From Gammaproteobacteria bacterium Gsub (lineage in GTDB: Bacteria; Pseudomonadota; Gammaproteobacteria; PS1; Pseudothioglobaceae), in assembly GCA_002007405.1 (NCBI GenBank), contig JYIN01000012.1:1-64000 (forward strand): 64,000 nt of DNA, in the 5' to 3' direction. Below the pieces are notes generated by a model, which saw only the letters and a program-made list of their open reading frames with translations, had not been told where the DNA came from and did not search any database. The translations under genes and the position numbers were made by a program. Positions 51,568 through 61,345 of the stretch are shown here, piece after piece (positions within the stretch are counted from its first letter, which is position 1; every line of letters begins with the position of its first letter).

Positions 51568-51733
51568 AATTAAAAGTCTTAACCAATTTAATATCCTAAA
51601 AAAATAGTTGTTACAATTCTGGTTTTTTAATCATTGACTATTATTATGCAAAGGTCTTTATGTATTTTTTGTGTAAAGATTAAATATTTAAAGGTCTAAA
51701 AAGTATAATAATTATTTTTTATAAATCTAGGCT

Positions 51734-53068
51734 ATGGTGAAAAAACAAAATTTTTTGATTGTGGGTAGTGGCGGTAGAGAAAGTGCCTTTGCTCTAAAAT
51801 TATTTGCAGAAACAAAGCTTTACGCTTTTATCGGTCATGAAAATCCCACCATTGTAGATTGTGTTACTAAGTCAGGCGGAAAATATATTGTTGATGATGT
51901 CTGTAACGGACAGGCAGTGGCAGAATTTGCCGTCGATAATGCTATTGATTATGCTTTTGTCAGTGCCGACGACCCATTAGCAAATGGTGTGGTTGATGCC
52001 TTACTTGAGAAAAATATTAAAACCGTTGGAGGGACGAGGGATGCCACAAGAATAGAATGGGATAAAATCTATTCTATTGAGATGATGCAAAAAACATCCC
52101 CCGAATTCACGCCATATTATCAAGTTGTGCAAAATAAAACTCAGTTGCCGGCTATCATCAAAATGTTTGAAGACAAAAATATGCAAATTGTGGTTAAACC
52201 ACAAGGTTTAACAGGTGGAAAAGGGGTTAAGGTGATGCCAGATCACCTGCCAACATATGTTGATTGTGCCGATTATGCCACCCAGTTGTTAGAGAAATCT
52301 CCAAACGAGGAAATTTTATTGGTGGAAAAACTAAACGGCATTGAATTTACCATTATGGGGCTTACCGATGGGCAAAATTTGATTCTGGCACCTGCAAGCT
52401 ATGATTATCCATTTAGGTTTGAAGATGACTTGGGCGCTGGTACTGGTGGGATGGGGTGTTTTACTAATAATGAGGCAAAGTTGCCTTTTATGAGTGATAA
52501 AGATTTGCAAGATTGTAAAATCATCATGCAAAGGATTATCAGGCAAATCCAAAATGAAGGTTTGTTTTTTAACGGTGTACTTAATGGTGGATTTTTTAAA
52601 ACCCAACACGGCATTCAATTTATGGAATTTAACGGGCGTTTTGGGGATCCTGAAGGATTAAATATATTGACCATTTTAAAAAGCTCTTTTGCAGATTTAA
52701 TTAAGCGCATGTGGAATAAAACTTTGTCGGCTGACAAGGTGTATTTTACTAACAAGGCTTGTGTTGTTAAATATCTTGTGGCAAAAGAATATCCGCAAGA
52801 AAGCAAGGCGCCAAGTGTATTCACTTTGGATGAAGAGGCAATTTATGATATGGGGGTTAAAGTATTTTTTGCTGCTGCGGTTAAATTGGGTGATGGTCGG
52901 TATCAAACTTTGAAAAAATCACGAGTCATTGCCTTTGGTGCTGTTGCTGATAAAATAGCCGATGCTGGCAGTCTTGTTAATCAGGCCATTGAAAAATTTG
53001 TGCATGCTGATTTAGATTACCGAGCTGATATAGGCGCTCAAGAAAATTTAGATAAATTGTTGTCCTAA
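51734..53068 (+). CDS. purD: Phosphoribosylamine-glycine ligase (archaeal-like form)
   Basis: PurD makes glycinamide ribonucleotide in purine synthesis. The 444-residue ATP-grasp protein has GSGGRESAFALKL near 10, VVKPQGLTGGKGVKVM near 155, GAGTGGMGCFT near 235 and MEFNGRFGDPEGLNIL near 296. The usual bacterial motifs are GGREHALAW and FGDPExQ. The GRES and FGDPEGLNIL forms here resemble archaeal-type PurD, suggesting an old transfer. The frame looks intact. It is separated from rnr by a 166-bp AT-rich gap with two AAAGGTCT copies. Confidence 0.85.
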   Translation: MVKKQNFLIVGSGGRESAFALKLFAETKLYAFIGHENPTIVDCVTKSGGKYIVDDVCNGQAVAEFAVDNAIDYAFVSADDPLANGVVDALLEKNIKTVGGTRDATRIEWDKIYSIEMMQKTSPEFTPYYQVVQNKTQLPAIIKMFEDKNMQIVVKPQGLTGGKGVKVMPDHLPTYVDCADYATQLLEKSPNEEILLVEKLNGIEFTIMGLTDGQNLILAPASYDYPFRFEDDLGAGTGGMGCFTNNEAKLPFMSDKDLQDCKIIMQRIIRQIQNEGLFFNGVLNGGFFKTQHGIQFMEFNGRFGDPEGLNILTILKSSFADLIKRMWNKTLSADKVYFTNKACVVKYLVAKEYPQESKAPSVFTLDEEAIYDMGVKVFFAAAVKLGDGRYQTLKKSRVIAFGAVADKIADAGSLVNQAIEKFVHADLDYRADIGAQENLDKLLS

Positions 53069-53353
53069 TCCATTTTCGCTTTTTGTGGTATTAGATAAAG
53101 ACCTTTACAAACTATTAGATGTTTGGCTGTGATTTAGTGGTCTTTAAGGTATAAGCCCCAAATTTTATAGTGATAATATGGTTATTTTTTTACCTAATTT
53201 GTATAAAATTGAATTTTGCATTTATTAAGTTTAAAAGGTGGATGCTAATTCTTTATAACAAGTTTTTAAATTTTAAATCTCTTAGGATGCCCCCTCCTTT
53301 GTTTAGTCGTCATTGGATAATAATCAAAAAAATATTTAATACTTTTTATATAA
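53069..53353. other. Gap between purD and uvrC
   Basis: No gene is supported; a 64-codon open frame (53170-53364) is low-complexity and overlaps uvrC. The only structure seen is AAAGACC (53097-53103) facing GGTCTTT (53140-53146), a distant 7-bp inverted pair. Similar AAAGGTCTTT appears near 51651 on the other side of purD. The remainder is AT-rich and probably holds the uvrC promoter. Confidence 0.35.
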
Positions 53354-55138
53354 ATGTTTGTTGAAAATAAACTTAAAAATCTAACCCATTCTCCAGGAGT
53401 CTATCAAATGCTGGATAAACAGGCGCAGGTGATTTATGTTGGCAAGGCAAAAAATCTGAAAAAACGCCTCTCAAGTTATTTTAATAAACAGCATACCGAT
53501 GTTAAAACCAGGGCTTTGGTCTTTAATATTAAAGATTTTGAGGTTATTATTACCGATACTGAAACTCAGGCCCTGCTGTTGGAAAATGAACTGATTAAAC
53601 AGTATAAGCCACGATATAACATTCTATTGAAAGATTCCAAAAGTTACCCCTACATTTATATCAGCAATGACAAACATCCTAGGGTCGGTTTTTATCGTGG
53701 GCAGAAAAATAAAAATGAGCAGTTTTTTGGTCCCTATTCATCTGCTAATGTGGTGCGAGATTCTTTATTGTTGTTAAAAAAAATCTTCAAAGTGCGTCAA
53801 TGTACTAATAGCGTCTATCGGGCGCGTTCAAGACCTTGTTTAGAATATCAAATTGGGCTGTGTAGCGCACCGTGTGTAGGCAAAATAAGTGATAAAAATT
53901 ATGCTCAAGATGTATCAATGATGGCACTATTTTTAAATGGTAAAGGCCGGCAAACCTTAGATAAAATCTCAAACAAAATGCAACGCGCATCAAAGAATTT
54001 GGATTTTGACACGGCTGCACATTATCGTGACCAACTTATTCGTCTGCGCAGTATTCAGGAGCAACATAGCACACAATCAATGAATAATATGGATGTAATT
54101 AGCATTGTTGAGCAACAAGGCATCCATGCAATTGAGGTTTTGTTTGTTCGTTCAGGCAAACAAATTGGACAGGCTTGTTTTTTTCCGAAACATGCCAAAG
54201 GTAAGTCTTCTCAATTGGTTTTATCGGCTTTTTTGCCATTGTATTATTTGGGAAAAAAAATGCCAAAGCAATTACTTGTTAGTGAAAAACTCAAAGATAA
54301 AAATCTAATAGCCTCAGCTTTGTCAGTTAAAATTATTGACACACCACAAAAAAACAAGCGTCATTTTCTAAAAATTGCTACTCTCACTGCCGTGCAAAAT
54401 CTAAAGCAACATCTGAGCGTAAAATTTACTAAACGGGCGCAATTATTGCAATTACAAAAAACCCTTAATTTGGAATCGTTACCTAATTATATGGAATGCT
54501 TTGATATTAGCCATACTATGGGTGAGGCAACTACAGCTTCTTGTGTGGTGTTTGCAAAAGGTCTGCCTAAAGTTCAGCAATATCGTCAATTCAATATCAA
54601 AAATATTACCCCAGGTGATGATTATGCGGCGATGAATCAGGCAGTATATCGGCGTTATTCTCGGCTTTTTCAAGACCATAAACCGCTCCCTAATGTGGTG
54701 TTTATTGACGGTGGCTTAGGGCAACTTAATCAGGCGATTATGGCACTAGATTCGATTGGCGTTGAGGGCATTGTTTTGGTTGGTGTGGCAAAAGGTGAGG
54801 GACATAAAACAGGGTTAGAAACCTTGATTTTGATTGAAGATGGCAAGGTTAAAAAAATCAATCTGTCGCCTTATAACCAAGCATTGATGTTGGTTAATCA
54901 TATTCGTGATGAAGCCCATCGATTTGCAATTAAAAATCATCGTAAAAAACGCAATAAAAAGCGTACAACCTCGCCACTTGAGGCTATTCAAGGTGTGGGG
55001 GAAATGCGTAGAGCGGCATTGCTTAATTATTTTGGCGGATTACAAGAAGTCCAAAAAGCCAATATTGATGAGATTGCTAAAGTCAATGGCATTAGCCAGC
55101 AATTAGCGACTAAAATAGCAAAAAGTTTTAGGCAATAA
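53354..55138 (+). CDS. uvrC: Excinuclease ABC subunit C
   Basis: UvrC makes both incisions in nucleotide excision repair. The 594-residue protein has the GIY-YIG domain (GVYQMLDKQAQVIYVGKAKNLKKR near 15), a Cys-rich segment (CLEYQIGLCSAPCVG near 160), a UvrBC helical pair near 205-235, the endonuclease-V-like domain with ECFDISHTMGEATTASCVVF near 380 and FIDGGLGQLN, and a C-terminal helix-hairpin-helix pair (ALLNYFGGLQEVQKANIDEIAKVNGIS). It is complete. In many gammaproteobacteria pgsA follows; here a small membrane protein gene does. Confidence 0.96.
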   Translation: MFVENKLKNLTHSPGVYQMLDKQAQVIYVGKAKNLKKRLSSYFNKQHTDVKTRALVFNIKDFEVIITDTETQALLLENELIKQYKPRYNILLKDSKSYPYIYISNDKHPRVGFYRGQKNKNEQFFGPYSSANVVRDSLLLLKKIFKVRQCTNSVYRARSRPCLEYQIGLCSAPCVGKISDKNYAQDVSMMALFLNGKGRQTLDKISNKMQRASKNLDFDTAAHYRDQLIRLRSIQEQHSTQSMNNMDVISIVEQQGIHAIEVLFVRSGKQIGQACFFPKHAKGKSSQLVLSAFLPLYYLGKKMPKQLLVSEKLKDKNLIASALSVKIIDTPQKNKRHFLKIATLTAVQNLKQHLSVKFTKRAQLLQLQKTLNLESLPNYMECFDISHTMGEATTASCVVFAKGLPKVQQYRQFNIKNITPGDDYAAMNQAVYRRYSRLFQDHKPLPNVVFIDGGLGQLNQAIMALDSIGVEGIVLVGVAKGEGHKTGLETLILIEDGKVKKINLSPYNQALMLVNHIRDEAHRFAIKNHRKKRNKKRTTSPLEAIQGVGEMRRAALLNYFGGLQEVQKANIDEIAKVNGISQQLATKIAKSFRQ

Positions 55139-55145
55139 AAATACC

Positions 55146-55325
55146 ATGTTTTTAATTAGAATCTTAATCATCGCCCTCGTCATCGGCACTATTGTATGGT
55201 TTGTGAATAATAAAATTTTAGGTAAAAATTTGGTTTTTGCAAGGGTTATCTCAGTCACATTGATTGTTACCGGTATTATTTATCTGTTGCTTGGGGGTTT
55301 ATCCTATTTAATTGAAGGAAATTAG
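55146..55325 (+). CDS. Small two-helix membrane protein
   Basis: An open frame of 59 codons starts 7 bp after uvrC. The product starts MFLIRILIIALVIGTIVWFV, a membrane helix, then a short KILGKN loop and a second helix (about 31-50, VFARVISVTLIVTGIIYLLL), ending LSYLIEGN. Small proteins of this build are common after conserved genes and easily missed. I do not recognise its family. It probably shares the uvrC transcript. It converges on the HAD gene with a 9-bp gap. Confidence 0.6.
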   Translation: MFLIRILIIALVIGTIVWFVNNKILGKNLVFARVISVTLIVTGIIYLLLGGLSYLIEGN

Positions 55326-55334
55326 ATAGAGACT

Positions 55335-55877
55335 CTATGTTTTTTTAGGCAAAATCAGTGTGTTTAAATGTTTGGTTTTTCTGATTATTTTGTTTGATAC
55401 ATTTACCAAAATTGCTAAGTTTGATGCTTCCCACACGGGTAAGTCACGCCTATGGTCGCCCATATAATCAAAGCCTTGTCTGCCAAAACGGGAAATCAAT
55501 TTTGTCGCCTTATTATGAGCGGAAAGATTAAAACGGGCATTGCTTGCCATCACATCATCAAATAACATTAAATGTTTGGCAACAGCAAAGGCATAAAGTT
55601 TGTGTGTGGCAGTAGCAAGAATAATCTTATCATTTTTTTTCTGGCGAATTTTAATATAGTCAATGACGGCTTGATTATAGGGCAGTATGCTAACATCAAT
55701 CGGAAAGCGTTTAACTAACTGGTATTTGAGGTAGCCCTTGCCGCACAGCAACCAAAAAGGGTAGGCAAACGCCAGAAGCGGGTTTTTTTTTAACACGCCA
55801 ACGGACGACTCGTATAATAAATCGGTAGTAATTAGGGTGTGGTCTAAATCTACGATTAGAGGAATATTATGATTCAA
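55335..55877 (-). CDS. HAD-superfamily phosphatase-like protein
   Basis: The 180-residue protein has HAD motif I (VDLDHTL, catalytic Asp10 and Asp12), a Thr-based motif II (LATATH), and motif III/IV GDHRRDLPVW. It resembles the N-terminal HAD domain that in other bacteria is fused to a UbiA prenyltransferase. Here only the HAD domain is present and the frame ends cleanly. The start is TTG at 55877, with GGAG 5 bases upstream; it lies inside the uup stop region, so translation is coupled. The substrate is unknown. Confidence 0.75.
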   Translation of the reverse strand: MNHNIPLIVDLDHTLITTDLLYESSVGVLKKNPLLAFAYPFWLLCGKGYLKYQLVKRFPIDVSILPYNQAVIDYIKIRQKKNDKIILATATHKLYAFAVAKHLMLFDDVMASNARFNLSAHNKATKLISRFGRQGFDYMGDHRRDLPVWEASNLAILVNVSNKIIRKTKHLNTLILPKKT

Positions 55878-57720
55878 GTTTGCTCCATTTTTGATAATAT
55901 TCCTCTAATTCAGACTCTAATCTGGCAAGCTCAATAAGCATCTGTTGCGATTGTGGTTGTTGGAAAAATTCGGGCGCCGACAGTTGCTGTTGAATGGCAT
56001 CAATTTGAATTTCAGTTTTTTCAATTTTTTCAGGTATTTTTTGTAATATCTGCTGTTGTTTATAACTGATTTTTTTATTTTTTAGCCTTGTGTTCGTAGG
56101 TTTGGGTTTTTTTACGCTGGCAGGTTTTGGTGGCTGGGCTTGTTTTTGAAGCAGATAATCGTCATAGCCACCTGCATACTGGTTAATGATTCCGTCTCCG
56201 TCCATGACTATGGTTGTGCTAACGATATTATTAAGAAAAGTTCTATCATGGGAGATTAAAACCAAACTGCCAGTGTAATCAAAGAGCATTTCTTCAAGTA
56301 ACTCTAGCGTTTCCACATCAAGGTCATTGGTTGGTTCATCAAGCACTAATAAATTGGCAGGCTGGGATAGAATTTTGGCTAACATCAGCCGATTTTTTTC
56401 ACCTCCAGAGAACATTTTAATCGGTGTCATGGCTTGTTTTCCAGTAAATAAAAATTGCCGCAGATAGCCGATAATATGCCTGTTTTTTCCACCAATATCA
56501 ATGTGTTCGCGACCTTCTGAGACAAAATCCATAGCCCGCATATTCATATTAGAGTCCAAATTTTGGCGCATTTGGTCAAAATAAGCCAGTTTTATGGTCT
56601 TTGAGCGACGAATAGTGCCACTATCAGGCTGAATGGCACCTAATAAAAGTTTGATAAGGGTGGTTTTACCGCTGCCGTTACCACCAATAATGCCGATTTT
56701 TTCACCTCTTAGAACCAACATAGAAAAATCTACAAGCAATTTTAATCCAGCAATTTGATAGTTGATTTTTTTCACTTCAAACACCAATTTAGATGCGTGT
56801 TTTTCATCATCTAAAGCCTGAATTTTAACCTTACCTGGTTTTTTACGGCGATTGGCAAATGAATTACGCATGGTTTGTAGAGCGCGCACTCTGCCCTCGT
56901 TACGGGTGCGTCTGGCTTTGATTCCTTGACGAATCCACGCTTCTTCTTGGGCTAATTTTTTGTCAAATCGTGCATCTGCTATTTCTTCAGCGTGCTGTTG
57001 TTCGTCTTTGCGTTTTATATAATCTGTGTAGCCACATTCAAACACCGTCAAATGACCACGGTCTAGATCAAATACCCGATTAGCAATGCCGTTAATAAAT
57101 GAACGGTCATGGCTGATTAAAATCAAAGTGCTGCTAAAATCTTTGAGCATTTTTTCAAGGTTAAGAATTGTATTAATATCTAAATGATTGGTTGGCTCAT
57201 CTAAAAGTAATACATCAGGCTCGTTAATCAAGGCACGCGCTAGCATAACCCGCCTGCGCCAGCCACCAGAAAGGGTTGATAATATAGAATTTGGGTCAAG
57301 GGTAAAACGGTTTAGCAACGCCTCAATTTTATGCAAATATTCCCAACCATTGGCTTGGTCAATTTGGGTTTGTAATCTAGCTGCTTGGGTTAATTGATTG
57401 TGCTTGGTTAAGTGCTGATATTTCGCCAGTACCAACCCAATATCACCTAACCCTTCAGCGACAATAGTAAATAAGTTTTTATCACTATTGGCTGGTGGGT
57501 TTTGTGGTAGATAACTGATTTTTGTGCCATTTTTAATTTTTAATTCGCCATCATCAGGGTCAATGATGCCAGCCAACATGCGCATAAAACTGGATTTTCC
57601 CTCTCCATTTCGCCCAATCAAAGCAATTTTATCTCCCTTGTGGATATTGGCACTTACGCCACTTAAAATTGGTTTATCAGAAAATCTAAGGAAAATATCA
57701 TCAAGAGTGATAAGCGGCAT
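55867..57720 (-). CDS. uup: ABC-F ATPase Uup
   Basis: ABC-F proteins act on ribosomes or DNA and have no membrane domain. The 617-residue protein has two ATPase halves: Walker A GRNGEGKSS near 36 with LSGGWRRRVMLARAL near 150, and Walker A GGNGSGKTT near 343 with FSGGEKNRLMLAKIL near 430. The linker is present, and a C-terminal coiled coil follows (about 545-615, YKQQQILQKIPEKIEKTEIQI). That tail marks Uup, which binds branched DNA and the 50S subunit in E. coli. It is complete and followed by the HAD gene. Confidence 0.92.
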   Translation of the reverse strand: MPLITLDDIFLRFSDKPILSGVSANIHKGDKIALIGRNGEGKSSFMRMLAGIIDPDDGELKIKNGTKISYLPQNPPANSDKNLFTIVAEGLGDIGLVLAKYQHLTKHNQLTQAARLQTQIDQANGWEYLHKIEALLNRFTLDPNSILSTLSGGWRRRVMLARALINEPDVLLLDEPTNHLDINTILNLEKMLKDFSSTLILISHDRSFINGIANRVFDLDRGHLTVFECGYTDYIKRKDEQQHAEEIADARFDKKLAQEEAWIRQGIKARRTRNEGRVRALQTMRNSFANRRKKPGKVKIQALDDEKHASKLVFEVKKINYQIAGLKLLVDFSMLVLRGEKIGIIGGNGSGKTTLIKLLLGAIQPDSGTIRRSKTIKLAYFDQMRQNLDSNMNMRAMDFVSEGREHIDIGGKNRHIIGYLRQFLFTGKQAMTPIKMFSGGEKNRLMLAKILSQPANLLVLDEPTNDLDVETLELLEEMLFDYTGSLVLISHDRTFLNNIVSTTIVMDGDGIINQYAGGYDDYLLQKQAQPPKPASVKKPKPTNTRLKNKKISYKQQQILQKIPEKIEKTEIQIDAIQQQLSAPEFFQQPQSQQMLIELARLESELEEYYQKWSKLES

Positions 57721-57755
57721 AAGTTAAAATTAATTCTTTTAAATGGAATTTTTGC

Positions 57756-58196
57756 ATGTCTTATTTTATGCGTTTTATCCTATTAATTGGTTTAATTCAA
57801 CCAATTTTTGCCGTTGATATTGAGGCAAAAATTTTTGCCAATTCCGAACAAGAGCGGCGTTATCGTGCTTTAATTGATGAAATTCGTTGTCCAGTGTGTC
57901 AAGGTCAAAGTATTGGCGGATCGAATGCTGGATTGGCGAAAGATTTACGCCAGCAGGTTCGAGATATGATTATTAAAAACAACAGCAATGATGAAATTCG
58001 CCAATTTATGGTTAATCGCTATGGTAATTTTGTGATATTTAAGCCACCCATTAACAAAAATACTTATCTTTTATGGTTTGCCCCGTTTGTATTTTTAATC
58101 CTAACTGCCCTTTTTTTTGTCAGGTCGATTCTATCTAAAAAGCAAAATACTAATTCAGCAGTAGATACCAGAAAAGCCAAAGCGTTGTTAAAATGA
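57756..58196 (+). CDS. ccmH: Cytochrome c maturation protein CcmH
   Basis: CcmH reduces the apocytochrome c heme-binding cysteines in system I maturation. The 146-residue protein has a signal segment (RFILLIGLIQPIFA), the thioredox motif IRCPVCQGQSIGGSNAGLAKDLR near 43 with the Cys pair, and one C-terminal membrane helix (about 108-128). The rest of the ccm operon is not in the window. It is followed by a decayed TPR gene in the place where ccmI usually sits. Confidence 0.92.
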   Translation: MSYFMRFILLIGLIQPIFAVDIEAKIFANSEQERRYRALIDEIRCPVCQGQSIGGSNAGLAKDLRQQVRDMIIKNNSNDEIRQFMVNRYGNFVIFKPPINKNTYLLWFAPFVFLILTALFFVRSILSKKQNTNSAVDTRKAKALLK

Positions 58197-58799
58197 GCCT
58201 TGAAAATGAGTTGAGCAATTTTTATCTGCCACCCATACCGACAGAAAAAATGGAGTGGTCTTTGGCAATTTAGACTTAGAATAAAGTGTTACATTATCCA
58301 GCCACTAAAGATGATTTAAAAGCCAATGCACACTTAAATTCAGGCAATTTGCACCAGTTACAAGGCAGTGATGATTTGGCATTTGAGAGCATGTTAAATT
58401 CCATTGAAGCCAACAGTGCACAGGCGTATTTTGCCTTGTCCACTGGGCACAAAAGCAGCATTTGAGTTTGTGATTGGCTATTTTAAAAAACATTGACATT
58501 AGAAGACAGCGGTGCTTTTAATAATTTGGGTAATGTTATGATAGATAAATTCAGTGCTGCAATTAACACCTATACCCAAGTCATAACCCTTGATTCAAAC
58601 TATGTTGTTGCCGTGTATAATTGTGCCAGTGTATGGCAAATCGGGCAAAGACGAGTTAAGGTTAGAATATTTAAACAAAGCCATTCAATTGGATGCAAAT
58701 TTTTACCGTTCCTACTATAATCGCAGTATTTTGTCTTTGCGTGTGGGAGAGGCAACAAAAGCCGAGCAAGCGCTCACAAAAGCCAAAACATTAGGCTAA
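58193..58799 (+). pseudogene. Degraded TPR-repeat protein gene
   Basis: An ATG at 58193 overlaps the ccmH stop and reads MSLENELSNFYLPPIP before a TAG. Further frames read LKANAHLNSGNLHQLQGSDDLAF, GAFNNLGNV...AINTYTQVITLDSNYVVAVYNCA and, after a frame change, LEYLNKAIQLDANFYRSYYNRSILSLRVGEATKAEQAL. These are TPR units broken by at least three stops or shifts. Its position after ccmH suggests a ccmI-like gene or another TPR partner. It is clearly not functional as one protein. Confidence 0.75.
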
Positions 58800-58821
58800 C
58801 AACAATTAGAGAAAAACAACA

Positions 58822-60312
58822 ATGAATAACCAAGATGACGACAAACTCATTGCTGAGAGAAAAGCAAAATTAACCGCTTTGAGGCAGCTGGGCAATCCTT
58901 TTGTCAATGATTTTAAACCTAAAAATTTAGCCCAAAAAATCAGCTCTGATTATGGACAATTTTCTAAAGCAGAATTGGCAAAGAAAGATATTAAAGTGTC
59001 GGTGGCAGGGCGACTCATGCTTAAACGGGTAATGGGCAAAGTCAGTTTTGCTCATTTACAAGATTCCAGCGGGCAAATCCAGTTGTTTGCAAGCCGTGAT
59101 GAGTTGCCTGATGGGGTTTATAACGAGCAATTTAAAAAATGGGATATTGGTGATATTATTGGGGCTACTGGGGTATTATTCAAAACTAAGGTGGGCGAGT
59201 TGTCGGTGCGCTTGAGCAAAATTCAATTACTCAGCAAATCTTTGCGTCCGTTGCCAGAGAAATTTCATGGTTTAGCAGACCAAGAAATTCGTTATCGGCA
59301 ACGCTATTTAGATTTAATTATGAATGAAAAATCGCGTAATATTTTTAAACGCCGCGGTGAGATTATAGCTTATATTCGTAATTTTTTTAATAAAAATCAA
59401 TTTGTTGAAGTGGAAACACCGATGTTACAAACCACCCCCGGTGGGGCAGTTGCAAGACCATTTGAGACTCATCATAATGCGTTAGATATGCCTATGTATT
59501 TGCGTATCGCCCCCGAGCTTTATCTAAAAAGATTGGTGATTGGCGGTATGGATAAGGTGTTTGAGATTAACCGCAGTTTTCGTAATGAAGGGCTGTCCAG
59601 AAGACACAATCCAGAGTTCACTATGATTGAGTTTTATCAGGCTTATGCTACTTATCACGAGCTGATGGATTTGACTGAGGCTTTGTTTCGCGGTATTGCA
59701 TTAGATGTGTGTGGTGAATCTACCATTCATTATCAGGGTGATGATTTTGATTTTTCCAAGCCGTTTCAAAGCCTTAGTATGTTTGATTCAATTCTTCAAT
59801 ACAATCCTAATTTATCAATAGCAGATTTGAGTGAGGGAAATGCTAAGAAAACTGCTAAAAAACTCAATATCAAAATCCAAGATAATTGGGGGTTAGGCAA
59901 AATTCAAATGGCGATTTTTGAGACTACTGTGGAACAACAACTCATCCAACCTACTTTTATCACCGCCTATCCCACTGAAGTATCACCACTTGCAAGGCGT
60001 TGTGATGACAACCCATTTATTAGCGATAGATTTGAGTTATTTATCGGTGGACGTGAAATTGCCAACGGATTTTCCGAGCTTAATGATGCCCAAGACCAAG
60101 CCCAACGCTTCAAAGTACAAGTGGCAGAAAAAGAAGCTGGCAATGATGAGGCGATGTTTTATGATAGCGACTACATTCGTGCCTTAGAATATGCCATGCC
60201 ACCCACGGCAGGCGAGGGTATTGGCATTGATCGCTTGGTGATGTTATTTACCAATTCGCCGTCTATCCGTGATGTTTTATTATTTCCCCACATGCGCGTA
60301 AAATCCAAATGA
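58822..60312 (+). CDS. lysS: Lysyl-tRNA synthetase, class II
   Basis: LysS charges tRNA-Lys, and a tRNA-Lys gene is present in the same window. The 496-residue protein has an N-terminal OB-fold anticodon domain (about 60-165), motif 1 ([21 protein letters not shown]), motif 2 ([18 protein letters not shown]) and motif 3 ([15 protein letters not shown]). AGAGAAA lies upstream of the ATG. It overlaps the MazG-like gene by 4 bp (ATGA). Confidence 0.97.
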   Translation: MNNQDDDKLIAERKAKLTALRQLGNPFVNDFKPKNLAQKISSDYGQFSKAELAKKDIKVSVAGRLMLKRVMGKVSFAHLQDSSGQIQLFASRDELPDGVYNEQFKKWDIGDIIGATGVLFKTKVGELSVRLSKIQLLSKSLRPLPEKFHGLADQEIRYRQRYLDLIMNEKSRNIFKRRGEIIAYIRNFFNKNQFVEVETPMLQTTPGGAVARPFETHHNALDMPMYLRIAPELYLKRLVIGGMDKVFEINRSFRNEGLSRRHNPEFTMIEFYQAYATYHELMDLTEALFRGIALDVCGESTIHYQGDDFDFSKPFQSLSMFDSILQYNPNLSIADLSEGNAKKTAKKLNIKIQDNWGLGKIQMAIFETTVEQQLIQPTFITAYPTEVSPLARRCDDNPFISDRFELFIGGREIANGFSELNDAQDQAQRFKVQVAEKEAGNDEAMFYDSDYIRALEYAMPPTAGEGIGIDRLVMLFTNSPSIRDVLLFPHMRVKSK

Positions 60313-60647
60313 ATAAAAACTCTTATCAATCTATGTTGAATGTGGTGCAGGCGTTTCATGATAAGCACGATTTTAAAAACCGTGGCGGTGAGGATTTGCC
60401 CTATAGAGTGGCATTGATGGCAGAAGAATTAGGGGAAATATCAGCTTGCATTACCAAGGGCCGTGCAGTTGAAGATTTGGCTGAAGAATCAGCGGATTTG
60501 CTGATTTTACTTATCGGCACTGCAATTAGCGCAGGTTTTGACCTCAACCAAGCATTTTGGGACAAAATGGAGAAAATTGGTCAGCGTCAGGCAAAAATGG
60601 TGGCTGGTAAAATTCGCGTCTCAGAGTTTCGCGGCGTGGATAAATAA
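60309..60647 (+). CDS. MazG-like nucleotide pyrophosphohydrolase
   Basis: The 112-residue protein has the MazG-type helical core: [34 protein letters not shown], with the acidic residues EExxE...ExxD that bind magnesium. Such enzymes clean up noncanonical nucleotides or lower ppGpp. It is a single-domain form, unlike the double-domain MazG of E. coli. Its ATG overlaps the lysS stop, and cmk follows 16 bp later. Confidence 0.8.
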   Translation: MNKNSYQSMLNVVQAFHDKHDFKNRGGEDLPYRVALMAEELGEISACITKGRAVEDLAEESADLLILLIGTAISAGFDLNQAFWDKMEKIGQRQAKMVAGKIRVSEFRGVDK

Positions 60648-60663
60648 ACAAATAAATGAGCAG

Positions 60664-61329
60664 ATGATTCCCATTCTAACCATTGATGGTCCCAGCGGCG
60701 TTGGAAAAGGCACAGTTGCAAGGATTGTGGCACAAAAACAGGGTTGGCATTTATTAGATTCTGGGGCAATTTATCGGGCATTTGCACTGGCAGTGCAAAA
60801 TAAAAGAGTTGATATTACTGATACTGATGCTTTAGAGAAAATCGCTCAAAAACTTGATTTAGAATTTAAACCAACAGCGGACGGTGAACTGCTAAATGTA
60901 TATTTAGATGGTAAAGAAGTCTCTAGTATTTTACGCACCGAGCAAATTGGGGAAATAGCATCTAAAATTGCCACTGTCAGTGCAGTGCGCACTTTGCTAT
61001 TAAAGCGCCAACAAGCTTTCGCCAAGCCTCCTGGCTTAGTGGCTGATGGGCGTGATATGGGCACAGTGGTTTTTGTCAATGCGGCATTTAAAGTGTTTTT
61101 AACAGCCAGTGTTACCGAGCGTGCCAATAGGCGACTCAAGCAATTGCAAAAACAAGGGCATCCAGGTATAATGGCGCAAGTCTTGGCGGAGGTGGAGAGG
61201 CGGGATAGGCGTGATTGTTCGCGCCAGCATGCCCCACTCAAGCCAGCCAAAGATTGCCTTATCATTGATACCAGCGAGTTATCAATTGATGAGGTTGTTA
61301 CTCAGGTGATGAAAATAATCAAAGTTTAG
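60664..61329 (+). CDS. cmk: Cytidylate kinase
   Basis: Cmk phosphorylates CMP and dCMP. The 221-residue protein begins MIPILTIDGPSGVGKGTVAR with the P-loop at 9-17, then DSGAIYRAFAL, the DGRDMGTVVF segment near 134 and RRDRRDCSRQHAPLKPA near 178. The ATG at 60664 is selected because it gives the standard N-terminus; a longer frame overlaps the MazG-like gene. The stop codon lies in the stem of a terminator. cmk-rpsA-ihfB is a conserved gammaproteobacterial order. Confidence 0.96.
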   Translation: MIPILTIDGPSGVGKGTVARIVAQKQGWHLLDSGAIYRAFALAVQNKRVDITDTDALEKIAQKLDLEFKPTADGELLNVYLDGKEVSSILRTEQIGEIASKIATVSAVRTLLLKRQQAFAKPPGLVADGRDMGTVVFVNAAFKVFLTASVTERANRRLKQLQKQGHPGIMAQVLAEVERRDRRDCSRQHAPLKPAKDCLIIDTSELSIDEVVTQVMKIIKV

Positions 61330-61345
61330 GCGGCTAAACTTTTTT
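61321..61345 (+). terminator. Intrinsic terminator or attenuator between cmk and rpsA
   Basis: AAAGTTTAG (61321-61329), loop GCGG, CTAAACTTT (61334-61342) and further T bases form a perfect 9-bp stem with a T-run. The cmk stop codon is inside the left arm. It would end the cmk transcript or attenuate reading into rpsA. Confidence 0.6.

Noticed and set aside
53170-53364. 64-codon frame before uvrC
   Set aside because: Low complexity, no ribosome site, overlaps the uvrC start, and contains no recognisable pattern.
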